64,000 nucleotides of DNA, taken from assembly GCA_964427005.1 (NCBI GenBank), contig CAYRTL010000001.1:124001-188000 (forward strand), in the 5' to 3' direction. The translations under genes were made by a program, and so were the position numbers. The notes below the pieces were generated by a model. The model was not told the DNA's origin and did not search any database. It worked only from the letters and a program-made list of their open reading frames with translations. Below are positions 49,370 to 57,996 of the stretch, piece after piece. This DNA comes from JAMXLO01 sp964427005 (GTDB lineage: Bacteria > Pseudomonadota > Alphaproteobacteria > Acetobacterales > Acetobacteraceae). The number at the start of each line of letters is the position of its first letter. Position 1 is the stretch's first letter.

Positions 49370-50596
49370 TTACTCGATCCCGAACCGGAGCATGTAATCG
49401 CGGAACTTTTCGCGTTCCGCGGCGGGGTCCAGGCCATGGTCCTCGAAATGGTAATCGCGAGGGCCATAGCCGCCGTTCGGATGCTGTGCGGCGTACTGCC
49501 TGAGGGCATCCGTCACGGGCTGGGTGAGCGTCAGTCCGAAATGGCGATAGAGCGCCGCGACCGTGCCAACGGGGTCTCGCACCAGTTCGTTGTGGTGAAC
49601 ATGGTGGATCGGCTCTGGCAGGCCGATGTCATCGCCAGCGGCTACCATCTGCCGGGTGCCTTCGAGCCAGCGCGCGCTTTCCTGGGCGCCGATTTCGTGG
49701 GGATCGACGCGCCGGGTGAACGGGCGCCGCAAGACCTCGGTCAGCTTTGCAACCGACAGCAGGACCTTCATCGGATCTCGATGGACAAAGACCATCCGTG
49801 CGTCGGGATAGACGGTGCGGATTGTGTCCAGCGCAAACAGGTGGTCGGGGCATTTGACGACCCAGCGGCCCCCCGGCTGCTGATGTTGCAAATGCTGCAG
49901 AAACTGCTTGTGGAAGCGATAAGCCGGCGTGTGCCCCGCGCTGTCGAGCCAGCGCCGATAGCTCGGAACGTGATAGGTGGTGTCGAAGCGCAGGCTGCGA
50001 AAAACATGTGCGGTGATCTCGCTGCACTCCTGCGGCGAACTTGTCTCCAGCGGATGCAGCGCTCGAAACTCGGGGGCCAGCCGCTCGAACGCGCGCAGTT
50101 GACGCGCGACCCGCGCCGGACGGGCGTCCTCTCCATGGGCGGATAACGGATAAGGATAAATAGTCTGCCACACTTTTGGGACTCGGTTATCCGGGTCCGC
50201 CGTCAGCAGACGATGCAGAAAGGTTGTGCCACTGCGCGGCAGACCGGTGATGAAGATCGGCCGCTCAATTGGCTCGGCCAGAATGCCGGGATCGCGCTGT
50301 TCGGCATCGTGCAACCGCAGCAGGTTGCTAAGGAAGCGGACCACATCCCACTGCGTGGCCGCCCTCCCCACCAGACTCAGGCAGGCCTCGTCCGCGCAAG
50401 CTCTCAGCAGCCGCTGGAAGGGTTCCATGAACGACATATCGCCAAGCGCGTCGAGTCCGCTCCTTCGGCGAGCGCGTGCCAGGAGCGGCCCGGCCTCAAG
50501 CGGTCGCCGCAGGAGGCCGAGTGCATCCGCGACTGCGTCGGCAAACGCAAGTACCGAGTTCTGAAGCGACAAACGCCAGCTCCCCTTCACAGGCAC
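49370..50596 (-). CDS. Sulfotransferase family protein
   Basis: 408-residue PAPS-dependent sulfotransferase-like protein. The 5'-phosphosulfate loop is FITGLPRSGTTFLHRLL (about 116-130), and the 3'-phosphate region is WVVKCPDHLFALDTIRTVYPDARMVFVHRDP. About 100 residues precede the fold. GTG start. It ends 2 nt from the convergent DUF1127 gene. The substrate may be a carbohydrate or lipid; the nearby glycan locus is suggestive only. Confidence 0.87.
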   Translation of the reverse strand: MPVKGSWRLSLQNSVLAFADAVADALGLLRRPLEAGPLLARARRRSGLDALGDMSFMEPFQRLLRACADEACLSLVGRAATQWDVVRFLSNLLRLHDAEQRDPGILAEPIERPIFITGLPRSGTTFLHRLLTADPDNRVPKVWQTIYPYPLSAHGEDARPARVARQLRAFERLAPEFRALHPLETSSPQECSEITAHVFRSLRFDTTYHVPSYRRWLDSAGHTPAYRFHKQFLQHLQHQQPGGRWVVKCPDHLFALDTIRTVYPDARMVFVHRDPMKVLLSVAKLTEVLRRPFTRRVDPHEIGAQESARWLEGTRQMVAAGDDIGLPEPIHHVHHNELVRDPVGTVAALYRHFGLTLTQPVTDALRQYAAQHPNGGYGPRDYHFEDHGLDPAAEREKFRDYMLRFGIE

Positions 50597-50772
50597 AGCA
50601 TCGTGACCCGATCCAGAGCCGAGTACAGTGCATCCGCCACAGCCGATAACACATTTCAGGTATTGGCCGAGCGATGTTGACTGTGGTCAGGATCGCAGGA
50701 TAACCGGGGCGGTTAGGCTCCGCTCCAGCGTCGCGGGTACTTTTTGCATACCGATGGTACAGGGAACATACC

Positions 50773-51417
50773 ATGTCACGCGTCTCAATTGGCCGCCGGC
50801 GCTGGTTACAGACTGCCCTGGCATCAAGCGGGACCATGCTCCTTCTACCGGGTGCAAGCGCCGATCCTGCCGCCGTGGAGCCAATCCGGGAACTCTCCGA
50901 TAACCTGATCAACGTCATGCGGGCTGGCCGTTCCACTCCGTTTGAAAGGCGCTTCCAGTTGCTTGCTCCGGCAGTCGATCGCGCCTTCGACCTGCCGGCA
51001 ATCTTGCAGGTCTCCGTCGGACCGAACTGGTCCAGCTTGCCGCCCGATCAGCAAGCTCAGCTGCTGAACGCGTTCCGGCGCTACACGATCGCAAACTACG
51101 TGAACAGCTTCGACAACTATGAGGGCCAGCGTTTCGAGGTACAGCCGGACACCAGAAGCCTGCCAAATGGCGAGCAGGTCGCACAGACCAGGATCATCTC
51201 GCCCTCCGGTGAATCGCATGAGCTTGATTACGTGATGCGGAAAGAAGGGCCAACCTGGAAGGCGGTGGATGTGCTCGCGGACGGGTCGATCAGCCGGGTC
51301 GCCGTCCAGCGCTCCGATTTTCGGCGGCTTGTCGCGCGCGGTGGCGCTCAGGCCCTGATCGATAGTCTGAACCGCAAGACCGCCGATTTATCGGGCGGCA
51401 CGATGGCCAGCGGTTAG
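50773..51417 (+). CDS. MlaC/Ttg2D family protein, HpnM-like
   Basis: 214-residue periplasmic lipid-carrier-type protein. A twin-arginine-like or Sec signal (GRRRWLQTALASSGTMLLLPGASA) is followed by a MlaC fold: RRFQLLAPAVDRAFDLPAILQVSVGPNW, FRRYTIANYVNSFDNYEGQRFEV, LDYVMRKEGPTWKAVDVLADG. The AFDLP and WKAVDVL blocks match hopanoid-associated HpnM proteins. No mla transporter or hpn genes are adjacent, which is unusual for HpnM. It overlaps the convergent cyclase by 4 bp. Confidence 0.82.
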   Translation: MSRVSIGRRRWLQTALASSGTMLLLPGASADPAAVEPIRELSDNLINVMRAGRSTPFERRFQLLAPAVDRAFDLPAILQVSVGPNWSSLPPDQQAQLLNAFRRYTIANYVNSFDNYEGQRFEVQPDTRSLPNGEQVAQTRIISPSGESHELDYVMRKEGPTWKAVDVLADGSISRVAVQRSDFRRLVARGGAQALIDSLNRKTADLSGGTMASG

Positions 51418-52466
51418 ACCGTAGCGACCGGCGTCGCGGGCGAGCCAACTGCGCCAGGCAGACGCAGCGGCGGCCCGGTGAACAGAAATCGGCTGCGGTT
51501 GTTGGCGCGCAGCCAGTCGGCGAGCTCGGTCAGGTAGAACATCTCGCCGAGATAGCAGCCCAGCTTGAACAGGCAATGCGCGTGCAGCGGTAACGTGGCG
51601 CAGACATCATCCATGCACGGCCGCGCCGGCATCGCCTCGACCGCGAAGTTGTCCGAGATCAGCGCGACGGCGCCGCTGTCCGTCACCCACTGCTGCAGCT
51701 TCGGATCACGGCCATCCAGGCCGCAGGTACCAGCCATCAGCCTCTCGCGGTCCGGTTGTTTGTTCATTTCCAGCAGCATCTCTGCGAACCCTGTGCGGAA
51801 CAGGACAAAATCCCCCTGCTCCACGGTGACGTTGTCCTTCCGCATGATCTCCATGAGTTCGTCGTAGGAGACGATGTGGCCGGTGCGGCCGAAATGCGCT
51901 TCCAGATCGATCAGCACGCCACGGCCCTGCATGCAGGACTCCGCCATGTTCTGCACGCCGAGGTGTCGCGCCCCTTGCGGTTCCTCGCACAGCGTCATGT
52001 TGCCCTGCGAGTCGTAGTAGGCGGGGCCGATGATGTCGCGGCCGGCGCGATAGCCGTTGTAGAACACGTCCTCCGGCTTGCCGTCACCATCGACATCGAA
52101 CATCTGGCCAACATGGGCAAGCGAGTCCCATTGCGTCGAGTACTGCAGCGTCAGGATCACCTGATCGTCGCACACGATGTCGGTCGCGGTGGGATCGTCG
52201 CAGCGCAGCGGATAGTTCATGTTCGGCTTGTCGCCGCGCATGGTTGGTTTCAGGACGGGTGGATGGCGACGCGGCGAGAGGATGGCGCCGCCTGGATAGT
52301 CGAGCGGCAGCGACAGGCAGAACGTCTTGCCGACTTTCACCTCGGCAATACCTTGCAGGACCTTCTCCGGGGTAAGGAGATTCAACCGGCCGCGTTCGTC
52401 ATCGGCGCCGAAATCGCCCCAGGTGGAGCCGGCGGGACGACGGTTCCAGCGTGGGTTATCTGCCAT
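51414..52466 (-). CDS. Cyclase family protein (kynurenine-formamidase-like metal hydrolase)
   Basis: 350-residue member of the putative-cyclase family. The metal/active-site segment is STQWDSLAHVGQMF (HxGTHxD-type position, here with divergent residues). Another conserved part is DFVLFRTGFAEML and SDNFAVEAMP...PLHAHCL. The family includes bacterial kynurenine formamidases and isatin hydrolases, but long members like this act on other, mostly unknown, substrates. GGGGA lies 7 nt before ATG 52466. Third gene after two TauD/TfdA dioxygenases on the same strand. Confidence 0.82.
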   Translation of the reverse strand: MADNPRWNRRPAGSTWGDFGADDERGRLNLLTPEKVLQGIAEVKVGKTFCLSLPLDYPGGAILSPRRHPPVLKPTMRGDKPNMNYPLRCDDPTATDIVCDDQVILTLQYSTQWDSLAHVGQMFDVDGDGKPEDVFYNGYRAGRDIIGPAYYDSQGNMTLCEEPQGARHLGVQNMAESCMQGRGVLIDLEAHFGRTGHIVSYDELMEIMRKDNVTVEQGDFVLFRTGFAEMLLEMNKQPDRERLMAGTCGLDGRDPKLQQWVTDSGAVALISDNFAVEAMPARPCMDDVCATLPLHAHCLFKLGCYLGEMFYLTELADWLRANNRSRFLFTGPPLRLPGAVGSPATPVATV

Positions 52467-52489
52467 TTGATTTCCCCTTCGCTTATGCT

Positions 52490-53371
52490 TCAAGCTGCCT
52501 GCGCAACTGTCATTGCGGTCCCGGCGACCGTCGTCCGGCGCATGTCGCGCTTCTTGGTCTCGTCGTGTCTGCGGACCCGATGCATCGTCTGGCGATTGTC
52601 CCACATGACCAGATCCCACTGCCGCCATCTGTGCGAATAAACAAACTGCGGCTGAGTAGCGTGCTCGATTAGATCGCGGATGAAGGCGCGCGCCTCAGGC
52701 TTTGGCCAGCCGACGATCGTGCCGATATGCGAAGCGAGGTACAGTGACTTGCGTCCCGTGACGGGATGCGTCCGCACCAGACGCTGGCGCACAGGACGCA
52801 TCGTCGCCAGCTCCTCCGGCGTCAGATCGGTGAAGCCGAGCTGTTCGCGGGAGTAGATCAGCGAGTGCTCGCAAACCAGGTCCTCGACCTCTCGCTTCGT
52901 CGTCTCGTCCAGCGCGTCATAAGCGGCGCGCATGTCGGCGAACTCTGTCTCGCCGCCCTTGTCCACCACAAGGCGTCCTGACAGCAGCGAATAGGTGGCT
53001 GGAATCGCCTTGAACGAGCTGTCCGAGTGCCAAAGCCGATTGCCCAGGCTGTACAGCCGCCGACGGTTGTCGCGCGCCAAAGTCCGGCCGTCCTTGTCGA
53101 TATTGGAGACGTCGGCGAACGCAGGATCGAGACGCAACTCACCAGGCTTGCTGATTCCGGTACCACGGGTGAATTCCAGCTCTCCGAAGTTCCGGCTGAA
53201 CGCCAGTTGCTGTTCGTCCGTCAGCTTCTGGTCACGGAACACCAACACCGCGTAGCGATCCATTCCCGCCTCGATCGCCGCGACCTCATCGCGCGTGATC
53301 GGCCGCGTGATGTCCACATTGCCAACCTCAGCGGCGAAGGTCGGATGGATCGGGCGGATACTCAGCGTCAT
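52490..53371 (-). CDS. TauD/TfdA family 2-oxoglutarate/Fe(II) dioxygenase (copy 1)
   Basis: 293-residue dioxygenase. Metal ligands are H115 and D117 (LWHSDSSF) and distal H264 (MHRVRRHD), with the 2-oxoglutarate Arg in RDMRRTTV. The N-terminus RPIHPTFAAEVGNVDITRPI is TfdA-like. TauD/TfdA enzymes cleave sulfonates, phenoxyacetates or other acids by hydroxylation. The ATG overlaps the stop of a broken monooxygenase gene (TAATG). About 60% identical by eye to the second copy upstream, so tandem duplication is likely. Confidence 0.9.
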   Translation of the reverse strand: MTLSIRPIHPTFAAEVGNVDITRPITRDEVAAIEAGMDRYAVLVFRDQKLTDEQQLAFSRNFGELEFTRGTGISKPGELRLDPAFADVSNIDKDGRTLARDNRRRLYSLGNRLWHSDSSFKAIPATYSLLSGRLVVDKGGETEFADMRAAYDALDETTKREVEDLVCEHSLIYSREQLGFTDLTPEELATMRPVRQRLVRTHPVTGRKSLYLASHIGTIVGWPKPEARAFIRDLIEHATQPQFVYSHRWRQWDLVMWDNRQTMHRVRRHDETKKRDMRRTTVAGTAMTVAQAA

Positions 53372-53688
53372 TATTCGGACTCCTGTTCAGCCGATGCCAG
53401 CAGGATATCGCGCGAACCGGCCGCTGTCATTCGTAGCGCACCCGTCATGATTGCGTCTGGCATGGACCATGATAATGACCCGGTCTTGAGCCCCGCCAGC
53501 GTCCGCAACCCCAGGCGCTCCAGCGCCGCAGACAAGTCGGTTGCAGCATCAGCCCCGGAGCCCACGGGTCGTGGCGTGTCGAAGCGCTCGTAGAGTGCGA
53601 CGCGGTGACCAAGGCGCGTCAGCAGAATGGTGTTCGCGAGGCCGGCAATACCGGCCCCGACGATGGCGATATGGAGGGCTTCAGGCCG
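53371..53688 (-). pseudogene. N-terminal remnant of a FAD-dependent monooxygenase
   Basis: About 105 codons reading HIAIVGAGIAGLANTILLTR, GHRVALYERFDTPRPVGSG, then ERLGLRTLAGL and a short unrelated tail before TAA. The front is the FAD-binding half of a flavin monooxygenase. Where the family has a LxLQPT block, the frame reads ADAATDLSA; shifting by one base gives LMLQPT, so one insertion (near GGGG) and one deletion a few codons later have occurred. The C-terminal three quarters are missing, and no start codon is apparent. Confidence 0.72.
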
Positions 53689-54577
53689 CCTTCGCCTGCT
53701 CGACCATCAGCCCGGTCCCCTTGATCGAAGTGCGACGCAGGTCGCGCACTTCATTCATGTCGTCGAAGCGACGCGCGCGGTGCATCACCGTGCGGTTGTC
53801 CCACATCACCAGATCGTTCACGCGCCACTCATGCGCATAGACGAACTGCCGCTGGGTCGCGTGTTCCGTCAGGTCGCGGATGAAGGCGCGCGCCTCCGGC
53901 ACCGGCCAGCCGACAACGCCGCCGATATGCGACGACAGGTACAGCGACTTCCGGCCGGTCACCGGGTGGGTGATGACCAGCCGGTGCTGCACCGGCTTCA
54001 GCCGCTCCTCGTTGCCCGGCGCATAGTCGGCAAAGCCGATCTGCTCGCGCGAAAAGACGATGGAGTGTTCGGTGATCAGGTTTTCCACTTCCGCCTTGGT
54101 TGCATCGTCCAACGCATCGTAGGCGGCGCGCATATCGGCGAACTCGGTGTTGCCACCTTGCTTCGGAATGACGCGGCCATGCAGCAGGGTATACCCAGCG
54201 CCAACCGCCCGGAATGACGCGTCCGAATGCCACAGGCGGTTCGCCAAGGCGTACATCCGGGCCCGATCTTCGCGGGCACGCAACTCATTCCTCGCCGTGA
54301 GATTGGAGATGTCGCCAAGCTCCAACCGGTCGCCCAGACGCCGGTCCTCCGGCTTGGCCATCTGACCGGCCAGTGTGACCTCCAGCTCGCCGAAGTTGCG
54401 GCTGAATTCGAGCTGCTGATCGTCTGTCAGTGGCTGGTCGCGGAACACCAGGACCGCGTAGCGATCCATGCCGGCCTCAATGGCGGCCACCTGGTCCTTC
54501 GTGAGCGGCTTCGAGATGTCGATGCCGGAAACCTCGCCGACGAAGACCGGGTGGACAGGGCGGATGGTAATGCTCAT
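53681..54577 (-). CDS. TauD/TfdA family 2-oxoglutarate/Fe(II) dioxygenase (copy 2)
   Basis: 298-residue paralogue of the downstream copy. H117/D119 (LWHSDASF), distal His in MHRARRFDD and 2-oxoglutarate Arg in RDLRRTSI; N-terminus TIRPVHPVFVGEVSGIDISKPL. Start is ATG 54577. First gene of the run copy 2, broken monooxygenase, copy 1, cyclase, which probably degrades an acid or sulfonated compound imported from outside; no transporter is present in the run. Confidence 0.9.
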   Translation of the reverse strand: MSITIRPVHPVFVGEVSGIDISKPLTKDQVAAIEAGMDRYAVLVFRDQPLTDDQQLEFSRNFGELEVTLAGQMAKPEDRRLGDRLELGDISNLTARNELRAREDRARMYALANRLWHSDASFRAVGAGYTLLHGRVIPKQGGNTEFADMRAAYDALDDATKAEVENLITEHSIVFSREQIGFADYAPGNEERLKPVQHRLVITHPVTGRKSLYLSSHIGGVVGWPVPEARAFIRDLTEHATQRQFVYAHEWRVNDLVMWDNRTVMHRARRFDDMNEVRDLRRTSIKGTGLMVEQAKAA

Positions 54578-54633
54578 TCGGACGCTCCTGGCTGTGTTGG
54601 GCGGCAGTATATGCGGCAAATACCCCCGTCCCC

Positions 54634-54659
54634 AACCCTCCCCCGCTGCGCGGGAGAGG
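54634..54659. repeat. REP-like palindrome upstream of the TauD run
   Basis: AACCCTCCCCCGCTGCGCGG followed by GAGAGG: 26 bp differing at two positions from an arm inside the helicase gene (5697-5722). It lies between otsA and the dioxygenase gene, a normal intergenic site. Confidence 0.75.
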
Positions 54660-54663
54660 AAGG

Positions 54664-56034
54664 TTAAGCGCGAAGGTCGGCCTCGAACCGGTCGCGCCAC
54701 GCGTCCAGGCTGTTCCGGTGCATCACTGCCATCATCGCGCTGTGTCGCTCGGACCGTTCCTCAGACGGCATTGCCAAAGCGCGATTGAGCGCCGCGGCCA
54801 CTCCCACCTCATCGTATGGATTGACCACAAGCGCGGCATCGAGCTCGCGCACCGCGCCTGCGAACTGCGATAGTACCAGCACGCCGGGATTGTCCGGATC
54901 CTGCGCTGCGACGTACTCTTTGGCCACCAGGTTCATCCCGTCCCGTAGTGGCGTCACGAGACCCACCTGCGCCTGGGCGTAGAGCGGCATCAGCGCACTG
55001 CGTGCGAAGCCGCGGTTCAGGTAGCGCAACGGCATCCAGTCCACTTCGGCGAAACGCCCGTTGATCCGCCCTGCTTCCGCTTCCAGCTCTCGGCGGATCT
55101 CACGGTAGATTTCGATATCACCGCGCGACGGGGGCGCGATCTGCATGAAGACGACGTTGCCCTGGTGCTGAGGGAACTGCTCCAGGAAACGCTCAAATGC
55201 GATGAACCGGGGACGCAGTCCCTTCGAGTAGTCCAATCGATCGACGCTCAGGATCAACGGCCGTCCCAACAGACTTTCCCGCAGCCGAGCCGCATAGCGT
55301 TGATTGTGCGGCGCTTCTGCTTCGCGCCGGACCTCTTCGACATGGACGCCAATGGGATAGACGCCCGTCCTCACAGTCCGATCGAACGCCAGAAGCCGCC
55401 CACCATCGAGCGCTTTGCCGCCAACCTGGCGCAGCACGTAATCGGAGAAGGCGCTTCGATCATCCTCCGTCTGAAACCCGAGCAGATCGAACTTGCACAT
55501 AGCGCGGATCAGCTCCGCGTGCGCCGGATCGGTCATGAACACGGCCGGCGCAGGGAATGGGGTGTGCAGGAACAGGCCTATGCGGTTGTGCAGCCCCGCG
55601 TCGCGCAGTGCCTCGGCCAGACACAGCAGGTGATAGTCGTGCGCCCAGATCAAATCATCCGGACGCACCAGCCGGGCGAGCGCCTGGGCGAACAGCGTGT
55701 TCACACGTCGATAACCCTCAAATTCGCCCCAGTCGAAATGCGCGTGGCCGACCTGGTAATGCAGCGTCGGCCACAGGGTCCCGTTGGCAAACCCGCGGTA
55801 GAATTCGTCGTAATCGCGCCGGGACAGATCGACGGTATAGAGCGTGATCTGCCCGACGGTGCGCTCGACATGCGCGGGGAAGGCGGCGTTTTCCGTGATT
55901 TCGCCACTCCAGCCGAACCAGATGCCGCCCTTCTCCTTTAGTGCATCCAGCACACCAGCCGCCAAGCCGCCGGCTGTCGGCTCTCCTTCCGTGATCGGCG
56001 CCACCCGATTGGAGACGACGACCAGACGCGACAA
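54664..56034 (-). CDS. otsA: Trehalose-6-phosphate synthase (GT20)
   Basis: 456-residue glucosyltransferase making trehalose 6-phosphate from UDP-glucose and glucose 6-phosphate. Family motifs: LVVVSNRVAP, AGGLAAGVLDAL, IWFGWSGE, WAHDYHLLCLA, HTPFPAPAVF, SVDRLDYSKGLRPR, and DGMNLVAKEYVA with VLVLSQFAGA. TTG start at 56034, one base after the ABC-exporter stop; GGAAG lies 9 nt upstream. No otsB phosphatase follows, which is unusual. It is co-transcribed with the exporter. Confidence 0.93.
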   Translation of the reverse strand: MSRLVVVSNRVAPITEGEPTAGGLAAGVLDALKEKGGIWFGWSGEITENAAFPAHVERTVGQITLYTVDLSRRDYDEFYRGFANGTLWPTLHYQVGHAHFDWGEFEGYRRVNTLFAQALARLVRPDDLIWAHDYHLLCLAEALRDAGLHNRIGLFLHTPFPAPAVFMTDPAHAELIRAMCKFDLLGFQTEDDRSAFSDYVLRQVGGKALDGGRLLAFDRTVRTGVYPIGVHVEEVRREAEAPHNQRYAARLRESLLGRPLILSVDRLDYSKGLRPRFIAFERFLEQFPQHQGNVVFMQIAPPSRGDIEIYREIRRELEAEAGRINGRFAEVDWMPLRYLNRGFARSALMPLYAQAQVGLVTPLRDGMNLVAKEYVAAQDPDNPGVLVLSQFAGAVRELDAALVVNPYDEVGVAAALNRALAMPSEERSERHSAMMAVMHRNSLDAWRDRFEADLRA

Positions 56035-56035
56035 G

Positions 56036-57832
56036 TCAGGCAGCTTCCGGCAGCGGTTCCACAAGCTGCTGCTTGCGCAGCAAATCGCGATAAGGCCCAG
56101 GCCGTGTGGCCAGCACAGTCGGCGGCCCATCATCCACGATCCGGCCACGATCCATTACGATGATCCGGTCGAAGCTCTTCAGCGTCGCCAGCCGGTGCGC
56201 GATCGCGATCACGGTCCGTCCCTGCATCAGCCGATCCAGCGCGTTCTGGATCGCACGTTCGCTTTCGCTGTCCAGCGCGCTGGTCGCTTCGTCCAGCAGC
56301 AGTATCGGCGCATCCTTCAGGAGGGCGCGCGCGATTGCCAGCCGCTGGCGTTGTCCGCCCGAGAGCTTCACACCGCGATCACCAACCATGGTGGAGAAGC
56401 CATCGGGCAGCGCCTCGATGAATTCGCGGCAGTTGGCCATTTCGGCGGCAGCCATCACATCCGCCTCGGGAGCGTCTGGCCGCGCGTAGCGGATGTTCTC
56501 CAGCACGGTGCGGTGGAACAGGCTGATGTCCTGCGGCACAATGGCCATCGTGGTGCGCAGGCTTTCCTGCGTCACATCGCGAATGTCCTGGCCGTCGACC
56601 AGGATGCGTCCGCCCTGCACGTCGTAGAAGCGCTGGAGAAGCGCGAGTACTGTGGACTTGCCTGCGCCCGAATAGCCCACAAGGCCCACCCGCTGGCCCG
56701 GTTCGATCGTGAGGTCGAAGTTCTGGAGCACCGGAGCACGGCCCGGATAGGCAAAGTGAACCTGCTCGAATGTGACGCGGCCGGCCTCCTGCCGCAGCGC
56801 CGGTGCGTTAGGCCGGTCCGGGAGTTCATGGTCGGTCAGCAGCGAACCGATCGCCTCCTCAAGACGCGCGACGTGCTGTGTGAGATCAACCAGCGCCACG
56901 GCGAGGTCGCGCGTGCAGTGCAGAATGCCGAATGACAGGGTCGTGATCAGCACCAGGTCGCCTACCGTGGCCGCGCCGTCCTGCCAAAGCATGATGCCCC
57001 AGCCGACAACCCCGGAAATCAGCACCGTCGTGATCACGGCGTGAATCAGGCGCAAGCGCTCCAGGTAGATCAAGCTGGTGCTGCGGGCGCCCATCTCAGT
57101 CCCGATCGTCGCCGCGATCCGTTTCTGCTCACGGAACATGGCCCCGAAGGCGCGCACGACGCCCATGTTGCCGATGACGTCCACCAACTCGCCATCTACC
57201 GCCGCCGCCTTGGCCGCGAAGCTGCGATGCAATGGGGTCCCACGCTGTGCCAGGTGAAAAACGAGCGCACCCAGGACGGCGGCTGCGGCGACCAGCGCGC
57301 CCGCCATTATCGGGTTCACTGAACCTATGAAGATGATCGAGCATGCCACTGCCACACACGGTGGCAGGACATTCCAGGAGCTGGTGTTCGCGGTGGTAAA
57401 CGCTGCATTCGAGGTTGCAGTGATCCGGCTCGCCAGAGCGCCCGGTAGCCGTTCCGCGAAATAGCTCGGTGAATGACCAGACAAGTGGGCAAACAGGTCG
57501 CGCCTGATGTCGCCCGTCACGTGCACAAACGTATAGGCGGCGGACCAGCCAGCGACGCGCCACAACAGATTGTCCGCTGCCACCAGCAAGCACAGCAGGG
57601 CGAATGCCCACCAAAGCCCGCTCGCTTTCCCCGGGCCGGCCGAGACGATGTCGATCAGGTTCTTCAGGCCGTACTGCACGGACACGGCGCACACGACGGC
57701 TACCACCACCGAAAGAAAGACGGTCGCGTGACCCCAGGGGTGGCGTCGCACATAATGCCAAAGAAACCCGATCGGATGGGCTCTAAGGCGCGGCAAGTCG
57801 TCTTGCCTCATTTCTGTCGCAATTGCTGGCAT
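56036..57832 (-). CDS. ABC exporter, fused membrane and ATPase domains
   Basis: 598-residue half-transporter (membrane part about residues 25-320, ATPase about 345-580). Walker A GYSGAGKS, signature LSGGQRQRLAIARAL, Walker B ILLLDEATSALDSESERAI, H-loop IAHRLAT. It groups with lipid/polysaccharide or drug exporters of the MsbA/LapB-like class. Start is placed at ATG 57832; ATG 57811 is possible. It directly precedes otsA. Substrate is unknown; export of a glycan or glycolipid would fit its neighbours. Confidence 0.9.
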   Translation of the reverse strand: MPAIATEMRQDDLPRLRAHPIGFLWHYVRRHPWGHATVFLSVVVAVVCAVSVQYGLKNLIDIVSAGPGKASGLWWAFALLCLLVAADNLLWRVAGWSAAYTFVHVTGDIRRDLFAHLSGHSPSYFAERLPGALASRITATSNAAFTTANTSSWNVLPPCVAVACSIIFIGSVNPIMAGALVAAAAVLGALVFHLAQRGTPLHRSFAAKAAAVDGELVDVIGNMGVVRAFGAMFREQKRIAATIGTEMGARSTSLIYLERLRLIHAVITTVLISGVVGWGIMLWQDGAATVGDLVLITTLSFGILHCTRDLAVALVDLTQHVARLEEAIGSLLTDHELPDRPNAPALRQEAGRVTFEQVHFAYPGRAPVLQNFDLTIEPGQRVGLVGYSGAGKSTVLALLQRFYDVQGGRILVDGQDIRDVTQESLRTTMAIVPQDISLFHRTVLENIRYARPDAPEADVMAAAEMANCREFIEALPDGFSTMVGDRGVKLSGGQRQRLAIARALLKDAPILLLDEATSALDSESERAIQNALDRLMQGRTVIAIAHRLATLKSFDRIIVMDRGRIVDDGPPTVLATRPGPYRDLLRKQQLVEPLPEAA

Positions 57833-57996
57833 TTCACCCGGCCTGCGGTTCGTTGCCGGCTTGCAACCTGCCGACATTTCGCCACATTCGCATCCTATAA
57901 CCTAATAGTGATTAAGATCGCTTTCTGGTCAAGTCAAGCCTCAGTAAAGGCGATCTGGTTACTGTTGAAGTCAAGAAGAAGTCGGGGCCCTCATTC

